Shown piece after piece: positions 44,201 to 52,108 of a stretch of DNA of 64,000 nt (within the stretch, counting starts at the first letter, position 1; every line of letters starts with the position of its first letter). Location: positions 1 through 64,000 of the forward strand of contig CAZCGA010000021.1 of the NCBI GenBank assembly GCA_964498075.1. The letters are read 5' to 3'. Under the pieces are notes generated by a model. The model had not been told where the DNA came from and searched no databases. It saw only the letters and a list, made by a program, of their open reading frames with translations. Made by a program: the position numbers and the translations under genes. Origin of the DNA: CAZCGA01 sp964498075. GTDB lineage: Bacteria; Desulfobacterota; Binatia; HRBIN30.

Positions 44201-44904
44201 CATTCAACCACGACGGCAGCTTCGCCACGCTCATGCACGGCATCACCCCGTGCAACAGCGCACTGGACGACTGCACGAAGCCGGATGCGGGCAAGAACAT
44301 CAACGACCAGCACGGCACCACCTCGAATCTCACACCGCGCCAGCTGCGCCTCCTGGAGGAGTTCCTCGATGCGCCGCACAACGCCGCCGGCGGATCCGTG
44401 CGCTTCGCCAATCCGTTCACGCGGCTGGTGAAAGTGTTGGTGACCTTCGGGCCGGAGGCCAGCGACGACCGCTTCAGCCTGAAGGCGCGGTTCCGCCTAC
44501 CCGTGTCCTCTAGCCTCGACGTCGTGCCGATGATGCAGGGGACCAAGATGATCAAGGTGCTCGACGAGCCGATCACGATCGCGCTCGCCGACGTCGACGA
44601 GCCCTATTTCGAGCGCACCGTTCCCGCCGGCAAGCTGGTGGCCAACAAGGCGGTCACCGGCTTCACATTCGGCGACCCGACGTTGCTGACCGGGCCGGGG
44701 ATACGCCGGGTCTCGATCCAGCTCGTCGATGCCGCCAACCGCGAGTATCAGGTCTTCGTCCTCGGTCGGGCGCTCGATCTCTCGCTGCTCGACAAGAATC
44801 ACATCACCGTGTCCGTCGAGGTGGGCGATGACGACTTCGTCAAGACGCGAACCTTCAAGCAGAAGAGTCCCAAACGGAAGTCGATCAAGGTCGTGGAACC
44901 CTAG
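41275..44904 (+). CDS. Secreted YVTN-propeller protein with two c-type haem motifs
   Basis: A 1209-residue exported protein with signal peptide (LALVVAGMLLAGPAAATA). Residues ~35-560 form a YVTN-type beta-propeller with repeats such as VWVANPDSDSLGKINTTTN and HPDGTKVYVANFLSRNVVAV. At 594-598 is the first haem motif CISCH. A cysteine-rich segment (~630-760) of CTTDSQCGNNG-like repeats follows, then a second haem motif CAECH at 883-887. The terminal block TPTLVDVWNTAPFNHDGSFA is typical of MauG / cytochrome-c-peroxidase-like dihaem enzymes. A soluble C-terminal beta domain ends the protein. It is probably a periplasmic or surface redox enzyme. It is followed after 18 bases by another giant secreted protein. 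Confidence 0.8.
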   Translation: MRTDRVSYVVSSLALVVAGMLLAGPAAATAPRHSSPIQVTDDGSIVWVANPDSDSLGKINTTTNMLVGEYPVGDNPRTLALDSGWVYVTNQGSQDLTPKPNPETVMQVSQANGSVQNTFTLPFGCAPYGVVVNENASGGPEVYVSCERTQQIVVLDASLTTVHATVPLDWPDPRAMAISADRTRVYVAHFLTREPGRNAHVSEIDTTTNPPHVVRVIDIPPDETTCETINSGKGAMNLLMGIHLIPPGAPAGIAGQLWVGGVLQNHLTKGLFKNDTRFGGHADPLLCTGGPKNGKRCTKDKDCGKGGHCTASFTAVSRNLYKVSFHDVTRFIIAKIDLATGQTVGKVDVDEANQGTDLVFSADGTTAYTVDQFFNSLHIFNTARGQGGDPTTVFASPSHFGPGGVDPTKDCTGGSFLTASELPFIRAPQAQLVPIAPDPVYVAGGVAFTGNDYDVTTGQMHAVPDSVGTVPHGVALHPDGTKVYVANFLSRNVVAVKADSFFCPNGNACMSRLDCNGCAPRVIAVIPSINTPDPLPPQLLDGKILFHTAARDSSVPNGIGLDAAAPLFNRDDPDVLEPVGAVVSTSHDASYVACISCHPEGGFDGRSWDFSQFGASVRNSMDLRGRSSFAPGVCSDNANVSCTTDSQCGNNGVGTCSNDGSVVCELDIQCGKCAANSPTPGITCIADRQCGGVCSNNNQLTCTADGECGGFCREDGTTPCTTDSDCSFGCKLTNACAFFACETQPCNAAKCLPADLANVPRNITNPARFMNPMMTVHWNGDRDEVEDFEFTFRSLMGAGDCDGVEDLPDKCIGALVMRSNVAKPQEANPDLGAQNRGLSPRLDHMADYVYSLTSFVRNPNLAAGPSADAVEGAKIFFSSTTRCAECHNGPSPTNQHFSDKHPDASYPLGQQGRSDGPNPFLRHNVGTFNAFDLADPFDVAGDIGQFQNAVLPIPGSRGALLDYITPTLVDVWNTAPFNHDGSFATLMHGITPCNSALDDCTKPDAGKNINDQHGTTSNLTPRQLRLLEEFLDAPHNAAGGSVRFANPFTRLVKVLVTFGPEASDDRFSLKARFRLPVSSSLDVVPMMQGTKMIKVLDEPITIALADVDEPYFERTVPAGKLVANKAVTGFTFGDPTLLTGPGIRRVSIQLVDAANREYQVFVLGRALDLSLLDKNHITVSVEVGDDDFVKTRTFKQKSPKRKSIKVVEP

Positions 44905-44922
44905 CCGGAGCAGGAGAGCACG

Positions 44923-47900
44923 ATGAGAACGACAAGCCGCCGTTTCAGTCTGCCGACCGCATTGCTCTTCTCGTGGGCCGCCGTAGCGCTGGCGCATGAG
45001 CCGGGTCCGAATCCCGACCTTCCGGAAGGGACGCTGCACGAGCTACGGATCAAGTCGGCCACCAGCCTGACCGTCTCACAGCAGATCAATCAGCCGGCGA
45101 TCTGCAGCAACCCGAACGTGTGTTTGCAGGACGAAGTGCATCTGCCGCTGGTCATCAACTTCGCCACCGGGGTGATCGCCATCGATGGGCGGGACCCGTT
45201 CGATGAGCTGGACAATCCCGTTCCTCCCGGTGGCTTCGGCGGCATTCTATTTCAAACCCAAGCGGGTCCCGCCGAGCTGCGCTTTGCGCCACCGTGCGAA
45301 AATCCGGACGGCTGCGTCGGCGGCACGCCGATTTACATCGGCACCATCGACGATGCCGGGAACATCCGGTTCTCCAGCCTCGGCATGGACTTCGAGCTGT
45401 TCGGCGTCTCGCCCATCTCGAAGTTCCGCGCCGCCATGGGCACCGGAGACTCCACCGATCCCACCGACCCTGGCACCGTTGCGCAGGGCACACCGCTCGA
45501 CTTTGTCACCGGCAACGTGGTGCTGGCGGGGATCGATTTTGTTCCGGCCCCGATCATCGCCAACGCCTTGGAGCTGAACAAGATCAGCGGCACTATCGTC
45601 CCGGTGCCGGTGCCGCCGGTGAAGGACACGGCGCTGCGCAAGTGTCAGAAGGCCATCGAGAGCAAGGGCCGGCTCTTCATCAAGACGAAGCAGCGCTTGC
45701 TGCGCAACTGCGTCGACGCGCTGCTCGCCTGCGAGGTGAACCAGGAGGCCGGCGCGCCGGTGGCCGCCGACTGCACGACCAAGGCCAACACGCTCTGTGC
45801 GGGTACGCAGACGAAGGTCACCAACGCCGAGAACCGCCTGGCGATGAAGATCACCGACGGCTGCAAGAAGGTCGGCACGGGGAACCTGCTGGCGGTGGCC
45901 GGCGGGCTGGGCTTCGGTTTCAACAAGCCGCAGTGTGACGCGCTCAGCATCAGCATGGGAACCAAGGAAGGCATCGCCGCCTGCTTGGTGCAATCACTCG
46001 AATGTGCGGCGGAGGAGCTGGTCGCCCGCGCCAAGCCGCGCGCCTACGAGGTGCTCTCGGCGAACGGCTATACGGACTTCATCTCCCCGCAAGGCTGCAT
46101 TCCGTCGTTCACCCCCGGCGACGCGACCGGCCTCGTGGCGAGCCAAGTGCTCACCTGCCACCGCGCCGTCGCCAGCGCTGCGGCGCGATACGTCGCCACC
46201 AAGCAGCTGCAGCTGCAAGCCTGCATCGACGGTTACCTGAAGTGCCAGATCGGCGTGGAGCAGCGCGGTCTCGCCGGCGCGGAGCTGGCCGCCTGCCAGG
46301 CGATGGCGCAGCAACGCTGCAATACCGCGGTGAGCAAGATCCAGACGGCCGAGACCGGCAAGGTGAACGCCATCCACACGGGCTGCTCCAAGCTCGACAC
46401 CGCCAACATCCCGGGGCTGCTGCAGGGCTTGGGGTTCTCCAATCTCGCGGAGCACTGCCAGTCGCTGACACCACCGATCAGCCTCACCAGCCTCGACAAC
46501 CTGATCGCCTGCTTGGACGCCAGCCTCGACTGCTCCGCGGAGGGGCTGGCGCGGCGCCTCAAACCGCGCGCCGCGGAGATGCTGACCGGCGTGAGCGTCG
46601 GCGGCACCCCGCTGCTCACCCTCTATCCGTGTCTCGCGGCGCACTGCGGCGACTGGATCCTCGATGCCGGCGAGCAGTGCGATACGCTGTTCCACCGCGG
46701 CGATACGTGCAACCCAGACTGCACGGCGATTGCGTGTGGTAACGGCGTCAGAGAAGGCAACGAGGAGTGCGACGACGGCAACACGAACCCCGGCGACGGA
46801 TGCTCGGCGACCTGCAAGAACGAGCCGTTCGTGTGCGGCAACGGGACGCGTGAGCCGCTGGAGATCTGTGACGACAGCGACAGCGCCTCCGGTGACGGCT
46901 GCAGCTCCACCTGCCTCTCCAACGAAACGTGCGGCAACGGCGTGGTCGATACGATCCGCGGCGAGCAGTGCGACGATGGCGGCAGCGCCTACACCGCCAC
47001 GCTGACTGGCGCGCAGGAGACCCCAGCGGTCGTGACCGCCGCGACCGGCACCGCCACTTTCACGCTGAACGGCGATCAAACGCTGACCTACAACGTCACC
47101 ACGAGCGGGCTCAGCGGCACCGCCGCACACATCCACAGCGGCGCGGCCGGCGTCTCGGGATCGATCCTCTTCCCGCTGAGCGGCGGTCCGTCCACGTGGT
47201 CGGGAACCACGGCCGCGTTCACCCCGGCGCAAATCGCCTTGCTCAAGCGTGGCGGGCTCTACGTGAACGTACACACGACCGCCAATCCAAACGGTGAGAT
47301 CCGCGGGCAGATCGGCTTTGCAGCGTCGGTCTCGGGAGACGGGTGCAGCGCGGACTGCCGATCCAACGAGACCTGCGGCAACGGCGTGATCGATACGGTC
47401 ACCGGTGAAGCCTGTGACGACGGCAACACGGTCAGCGGCGACGGCTGCAGCTCGACCTGTCAATTCGAGAGCTGCTCGTACTTCAGCTCGGGTGCGCTGG
47501 GAACGCGCACCTTCAGCGTCGACTCCACCGTGGGCGGGTTGTTCAACTCGATCGTCGGTCTCGGCGGTCCCGTGGGCACGATCGCCTACACGAGTGGATC
47601 GTTCACCTTAGCGGCCGGCACGACCGACGCCAACGGCAACGCGACGGTCACCCTCGGGAGCGACGTCATCGTCGGCATCCGAATCCTCGGCGGGGGCTTC
47701 ACGCAGTGCCTCAAGTTCGAAGCGACGGGCACGACCGGTACGCTGCACTGCTGCGGCGGGTACGCCGTCGGCATGAGCTACACGCGCGACAGTAACACCG
47801 GCGGGACACCCACCAGCGGATCGCAGGCAAACGGGCCCGCGGTCGTCCTGAGCGGGATCGGCACCGGCCGGCGCGGCGACCTGGAGATGGCCTTCCAAGT

Positions 47901-48195
47901 CAGCGAGTCGTCGGCGCCCCTGAATAGCCCGGCGAACTGTCTAACACCCGCCGTCGCCTACGGCGCGCCGGACACGGAGCACTGGACGAGCAGCACCGCC
48001 ACCGGTCAGGTGCTGCGGGCGCTGCAGGGCGGAACGCTGACGTTCAGCACCACCGGCCAGGCCTTCAGTTGCTCGACGTGGACGACGACGAACGCCGTGG
48101 GCTCGATCGTCAGCGCGGATACGGCGCTGAACGCGATCCCGAACATCTCAGATGCCGCGAACCTGCGCGTGTTCGACGACAACGGAGGGAATTGA
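44923..48195 (+). CDS. Secreted cysteine-rich protein: duplicated helical module, Myxo-type repeats and a nested CHRD domain
   Basis: A 1090-residue exported protein. After a signal peptide and a beta domain (~30-225) come two copies of a ~130-residue helical cysteine module. The first has KCQKAIESKGRLFIKTKQRL and ends with AKPRAYEVLSANG; the second has CHRAVASAAARYVATKQLQL and ends with LKPRAAEMLTG. From ~575 there are Myxococcus cysteine-rich repeats (CGNGVREGNEECDDGN...GDGCSATC). One of these is split: EQCDDGGSA, then a CHRD domain (~690-800; ATLTGAQETPAV ... AAHIHSGAAGVSG ... NPNGEIRGQIGF), then SVSGDGCSADC. The C-terminal ~240 residues form a beta-rich unknown domain. It follows the haem propeller in one operon. 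Confidence 0.75.
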   Translation: MRTTSRRFSLPTALLFSWAAVALAHEPGPNPDLPEGTLHELRIKSATSLTVSQQINQPAICSNPNVCLQDEVHLPLVINFATGVIAIDGRDPFDELDNPVPPGGFGGILFQTQAGPAELRFAPPCENPDGCVGGTPIYIGTIDDAGNIRFSSLGMDFELFGVSPISKFRAAMGTGDSTDPTDPGTVAQGTPLDFVTGNVVLAGIDFVPAPIIANALELNKISGTIVPVPVPPVKDTALRKCQKAIESKGRLFIKTKQRLLRNCVDALLACEVNQEAGAPVAADCTTKANTLCAGTQTKVTNAENRLAMKITDGCKKVGTGNLLAVAGGLGFGFNKPQCDALSISMGTKEGIAACLVQSLECAAEELVARAKPRAYEVLSANGYTDFISPQGCIPSFTPGDATGLVASQVLTCHRAVASAAARYVATKQLQLQACIDGYLKCQIGVEQRGLAGAELAACQAMAQQRCNTAVSKIQTAETGKVNAIHTGCSKLDTANIPGLLQGLGFSNLAEHCQSLTPPISLTSLDNLIACLDASLDCSAEGLARRLKPRAAEMLTGVSVGGTPLLTLYPCLAAHCGDWILDAGEQCDTLFHRGDTCNPDCTAIACGNGVREGNEECDDGNTNPGDGCSATCKNEPFVCGNGTREPLEICDDSDSASGDGCSSTCLSNETCGNGVVDTIRGEQCDDGGSAYTATLTGAQETPAVVTAATGTATFTLNGDQTLTYNVTTSGLSGTAAHIHSGAAGVSGSILFPLSGGPSTWSGTTAAFTPAQIALLKRGGLYVNVHTTANPNGEIRGQIGFAASVSGDGCSADCRSNETCGNGVIDTVTGEACDDGNTVSGDGCSSTCQFESCSYFSSGALGTRTFSVDSTVGGLFNSIVGLGGPVGTIAYTSGSFTLAAGTTDANGNATVTLGSDVIVGIRILGGGFTQCLKFEATGTTGTLHCCGGYAVGMSYTRDSNTGGTPTSGSQANGPAVVLSGIGTGRRGDLEMAFQVSESSAPLNSPANCLTPAVAYGAPDTEHWTSSTATGQVLRALQGGTLTFSTTGQAFSCSTWTTTNAVGSIVSADTALNAIPNISDAANLRVFDDNGGN

Positions 48196-48207
48196 CAGGT
48201 TCGGTGA

Positions 48208-50256
48208 CTACCTGAGCAGCGGCTCCAACTCCGCCCACGCCGTCACCGGGGCGGAGCACGTCATGTTGCGGCAGACGTACACCGTGGGCTTGCCGTCGAG
48301 CTGCCCTTTGCCTTGGAGCAGCGACGGCAGCGGCCCTGCGCTGGTCGGGTCGGTCACCGTCAGCGTGCGGTTGGGCAGGTAGAGCTGACGAATGCGCTGC
48401 AGGAGCTGGTCGCCGTCTGCGGCGCCGCGCGGCGTGACTACGATGATCTCGCGCGGCTTCTGCACGTAGAAGTCGACGGCGCACAGCAGGTTGGCGAAGC
48501 CGAACGGCTGCTCGCGCATGCCGCCGGCGTACAAGCGCAGCACGGCCTCGGCGCGCGCCAGATAGTCGGGGTTCTCCGTGTAGTGATGGAGGCGTAGCAG
48601 GGTGCGCGCCGCCACCGAGTTGCCCGACGGGATCGAACCGTCGAACGCGGGCTTGCTGCGCACGATCAACGCCTCGTGGTCGTCGCTGGTGAAGCAAAAG
48701 CCGCCGGCCTGGTCGTCCCAGAAATGGGCGATCATGGAATCGGCGAGTCCCACGGCGCGATCGAGATAGCGACGGTCTTGTACCAGCTCGAAGACGTCGA
48801 GGAGCGCCGCGACGAAGAAGGCATAGTCGTCGAGGTAGCCGTTGAGCTTGGCGACGCCGTCCTTGTACGTGCTCAGCAGCCGGTCGCCCCGCTGCAGCTT
48901 GGCTTCGAAGAACGCGACGGCTGCAACCGCGATCTGCCGATAGCCGTCGTCACCAAGCACTTCCGCGGCCTTGGCGTAGGCGCTGATCATCAGCGCGTTC
49001 CAGGAGGTGAGGACCTTGTCATCCAGGCTAGGCTTGATGCGCGGCTCGCGTGCCGCGAACAGCCGCGCCCGCGCATCGGCCAGCAACCGGCGCACCGCGT
49101 CGGCTTCGCGGCGGAACAGCTTCGCGATCTGCTCGATATCGAGCGTGACGTGCAGGATGTTGCGGTGCTCGAAGTTGCCGGCTTCGGAGATGTCCCAGTA
49201 GCGGCAGACGATCTCCGCAACCTCGTCGCCGACGAGACGGCGGACCTCGTCCATGTCCCACAGGAAGAACTTCCCCTCCTCGCCTTCGCTGTCGGCGTCC
49301 TGCGTCGAGTAGAAGCCGCCCTCGGGGCTGCGCATCTCGCGCGTGACGTAGGTGAGGATGTCGGCGGCGACGTCGGCGAAGAAACGATCGCCACTGAGCT
49401 GGTACGCCGACAGGTACAGCGGCACCAGCTGCGCGTTGTCGTAGAGCATCTTCTCGAAGTGCGGCACCAGCCAGTGGTCGTCGACCGAGTAGCGGTGGAA
49501 GCCGCCGCCGAGCTGATCGTAGATGCCGCCGTGCGCCATCTGACGCAGCGTGTGGAGGACCATCTCCAGGTAGCGCGGCTCGCCGCTGTTCCGATGGGCG
49601 CGCAGGAACAGCTCGAAGACCGCTTCGTTGGGGAACTTCGGTGCCTGCCCGAGGCCGCCGTGCGTTTCGTCGTAGGAGCGCGACAGCTTCGCGGCCGCGT
49701 CGAGCACCACCTCCGCGTCGAGGGGCTGTTGCGACGGCGGCAACGCCTCGATGCGTTGCAGGCCGGCCATCAGCTTCGCGACCGTGTCCTGCACCTCGTC
49801 GGGCTTTTCAAGGTATGCCTGCGCGATGGCGGTCAGCACGCGCCGGAAGCCGGGCATCCCGTGGCGATCCTGTGGCGGAAAGTAGGTGCCGCCGTAGAAC
49901 GGCTTGCCGTCGGGGGTGAGAAACACGGTCATCGGCCAGCCGCCGCGTCCGGTGAGCATCTGCACGGCGTTCATGTAGATGTGATCGACGTCCGGGCGCT
50001 CCTCGCGGTCCACCTTGATGTTGATGAAGTGCTCGTTCATCAGCCGCGCCGTCTCCTCGTCTTCGAACGACTCGTGCTCCATCACGTGGCACCAGTGGCA
50101 CGCGGAGTAGCCGACGCTGAGCATGATGGGCTTGTTCTCCTGGCGTGCACGCGTGAACGCTTCGTCGCCCCACGGGTACCATTCGACGGGGTTGTGTGCG
50201 TGTTGGCGCAGGTACGGGCTGGTCTCGTGGATCAGTCGGTTCGTATGCTCGGGCAT
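48208..50256 (-). CDS. YyaL/DUF255 thioredoxin-domain protein (Spermatogenesis-associated protein 20 family)
   Basis: A 682-residue protein. Residues ~1-165 are the DUF255 thioredoxin-like domain with SPYLRQHAHNPVEWYPWGDE, the CHWCHVMEHESFED motif near residue 50 and NIKVDREERPDVDHIYM. An (alpha/alpha)6-barrel follows with GGLGQAPKFPNE and GGGFHRYSVDDHWLVPHFEK, as in six-hairpin glycosidase-like proteins. The role is not established; redox or glycan-linked functions have been proposed. It is transcribed convergently with the cysteine-rich secreted protein, ending 13 bases after it. Confidence 0.92.
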   Translation of the reverse strand: MPEHTNRLIHETSPYLRQHAHNPVEWYPWGDEAFTRARQENKPIMLSVGYSACHWCHVMEHESFEDEETARLMNEHFINIKVDREERPDVDHIYMNAVQMLTGRGGWPMTVFLTPDGKPFYGGTYFPPQDRHGMPGFRRVLTAIAQAYLEKPDEVQDTVAKLMAGLQRIEALPPSQQPLDAEVVLDAAAKLSRSYDETHGGLGQAPKFPNEAVFELFLRAHRNSGEPRYLEMVLHTLRQMAHGGIYDQLGGGFHRYSVDDHWLVPHFEKMLYDNAQLVPLYLSAYQLSGDRFFADVAADILTYVTREMRSPEGGFYSTQDADSEGEEGKFFLWDMDEVRRLVGDEVAEIVCRYWDISEAGNFEHRNILHVTLDIEQIAKLFRREADAVRRLLADARARLFAAREPRIKPSLDDKVLTSWNALMISAYAKAAEVLGDDGYRQIAVAAVAFFEAKLQRGDRLLSTYKDGVAKLNGYLDDYAFFVAALLDVFELVQDRRYLDRAVGLADSMIAHFWDDQAGGFCFTSDDHEALIVRSKPAFDGSIPSGNSVAARTLLRLHHYTENPDYLARAEAVLRLYAGGMREQPFGFANLLCAVDFYVQKPREIIVVTPRGAADGDQLLQRIRQLYLPNRTLTVTDPTSAGPLPSLLQGKGQLDGKPTVYVCRNMTCSAPVTAWAELEPLLR

Positions 50257-50353
50257 GCGCGTATACGCGTAGCATCCCTGTTGTGTGCGGCCAGGTCAAC
50301 GGCTCCCCGACCGCTTGCGTCGTGGGTCTTCGCCCTGCGATATACGGCATGGC

Positions 50354-50998
50354 ATGCAGATCATCTCCACCTTTTCGGTCGTCGCGTTCGACGTCGCAAG
50401 CGCGTCATGGGGCGTCGCCGTGCAGTCGCGCTTCCTGGCGGCCGGCAGCGGCGTGCCCTGGGCACGCGCCGGGATCGGTGCGCTGGCCACGCAAGCCCTG
50501 GCCAATCTGCGCTATGGACCGCTCGGGTTGGCGATGTTGGAGCAGGGGCTGAGCGCCGACGAGGTGGTTGCCGGATTGATCGGCGGCGACCCCGGGCGCG
50601 AGCTGCGTCAGGTCGGCGTGGTCGATCGGACGGGACACGCCGCCGCCTTCACCGGTGCCGAATGCCCGCCATGGGCCGGTCATGTTTGCGGCGAGCACTT
50701 CTGCTGCCAGGGCAACATCCTCGCCGGTGAAGCGGTCGTCACAGCGATGGCGTCGGCGTTCGAACAGCACGCCGGGCAACGTTTCGCTGAGCGTCTGGTC
50801 TCCGTCCTCGAAGCGGGGCAAGCGGCGGGCGGCGACAGCCGCGGCCAGCAATCCGCGGCGCTGTTCATCGTGCGCGACGGCGGCGGCTTCGGCGGCTACA
50901 GCGATCGTGCCGTCGATCTCCGCGTCGACGATCACCCGGCGCCGATCAGCGAGCTGGCGCGGCTGCTAGTCCTCCACCGAGAGACCTTCGGCGGCTGA
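50354..50998 (+). CDS. DUF1028 (Ntn-hydrolase-like) protein
   Basis: A 214-residue DUF1028 protein starting MQIISTFSVVAFDVASASWG, with VAVQSRFLAAGSGVPWARAG, ATQALANLRYGPLGLAML and the NILAGEAVVTAM segment, ending in DYxxVDLRVDDHPAPI-like text. The Thr6 following the start is a candidate N-terminal nucleophile only after processing, so activity is unproven. A TATACG box ends seven bases before the ATG with no ribosome site, suggesting a leaderless transcript. Confidence 0.85.
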   Translation: MQIISTFSVVAFDVASASWGVAVQSRFLAAGSGVPWARAGIGALATQALANLRYGPLGLAMLEQGLSADEVVAGLIGGDPGRELRQVGVVDRTGHAAAFTGAECPPWAGHVCGEHFCCQGNILAGEAVVTAMASAFEQHAGQRFAERLVSVLEAGQAAGGDSRGQQSAALFIVRDGGGFGGYSDRAVDLRVDDHPAPISELARLLVLHRETFGG

Positions 50999-51022
50999 CT
51001 GCACACCGTTTCTCTTCAGACC

Positions 51023-52015
51023 TCACACCGGTTCCTGCGGGAAACGGATGTACTCGTCGAGGATCAGCCGCGCCAGGGTGTCATCGTCGGGGCGGCCGGT
51101 GATCTTGCCGCGGGTCCGCAGGTCGCCGACGAGCGTACTGAGAATCTGATCCATCGTCAGATCGTCGGAGTGATCGTCGTTGATCCGCAGCTCGTCTTCA
51201 TCGGCGAAGCACCACGCCTTCCACGAGATCGACAGGCGCAGATCGTTCCAGTGGTACCTAGCGCGCACGTCACCGTCGCGGCGCACTGTCCAGCGCGTGT
51301 CGTCGTCGCGGTGTAGGCGTACGCCCGGTTCGATCATTGGCAGCTCCGTGGCACGCAGGGACAGCGGATCGATGCCGTGGAAGACCGAATCGGTGTCCAG
51401 CACGATGGCGGTGTTGCGGCGGACGCGTAGCCGGCGTGGTGCGGCGTTTGGGCCATCGGGGTAGTACACGAACTCGCCGCCGTCGCAGTCGTGGTACCAG
51501 CTCACTCCGGTGGCGATGTGACGGCGCCAGCGTTCGAAAAGTCTGGAATGGTGCATGGCGACGAGCAGCCACTCCGGCTCACGCGTGCGGTTGGCGCCGC
51601 GGAACTCCGGCACATCGGTGTGCACCGCCAGCTCTTGCCCCGGCACGAGGATGTTCAAGTAGACAATGGCCGGGCGCACGATCCGCCGCCCCATGACCTG
51701 TTGCGCCGCGGCGATGAACTGCGGCAATTGCTGGAAGAACGTGATCTCCGGGAACAAGGGCTCCTCGTACGCAAAGGTCTCGCGGAAGTAGTTGGTGCGC
51801 GAGGCCAGCTTCCACACCGGATCCTGCCCGGCGCGCGTGTTCACGAAGTTGCGCGCCGCGTCGTAGCGCTGCGGCATGCCGGCGCCGAAGCCCTCCTGCC
51901 GTCGGCCTTCACCGTAGGTCGGATACGGCGCGTGGTCGCGAACGATGGCGATGAGCTGCTCGACCTCCTCCGGCCTCAGCAGCGAGTCGAACTCCACGTA
52001 CCGTGCGGCTGTCAT
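51023..52015 (-). CDS. 2-oxoglutarate/Fe(II)-oxygenase-like protein
   Basis: A 330-residue protein with a double-stranded beta-helix pattern. ILVPGQELAVHTDVPEF gives the iron motif HxD (His-Thr-Asp), and VLDTDSVFHGIDPLS is a good candidate for the distal histidine, followed by an arginine-rich segment. The middle carries VSWYHDCDGGEFVYYPDG. The exact family is not recognised; a prolyl-4-hydroxylase-like or related 2OG oxygenase is likely. It may hydroxylate a metabolite or protein. A TATGAA box lies six bases before the ATG. Confidence 0.6.
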   Translation of the reverse strand: MTAARYVEFDSLLRPEEVEQLIAIVRDHAPYPTYGEGRRQEGFGAGMPQRYDAARNFVNTRAGQDPVWKLASRTNYFRETFAYEEPLFPEITFFQQLPQFIAAAQQVMGRRIVRPAIVYLNILVPGQELAVHTDVPEFRGANRTREPEWLLVAMHHSRLFERWRRHIATGVSWYHDCDGGEFVYYPDGPNAAPRRLRVRRNTAIVLDTDSVFHGIDPLSLRATELPMIEPGVRLHRDDDTRWTVRRDGDVRARYHWNDLRLSISWKAWCFADEDELRINDDHSDDLTMDQILSTLVGDLRTRGKITGRPDDDTLARLILDEYIRFPQEPV

Positions 52016-52108
52016 GGAATTTTCATAGCCTGGAACGCGCGCGTCTGACAAGATGGAGAGCCTTGCAGCTGCTGACAGCTGTCGGCTTCCCGTGTACAGT
52101 CGCGCGCC

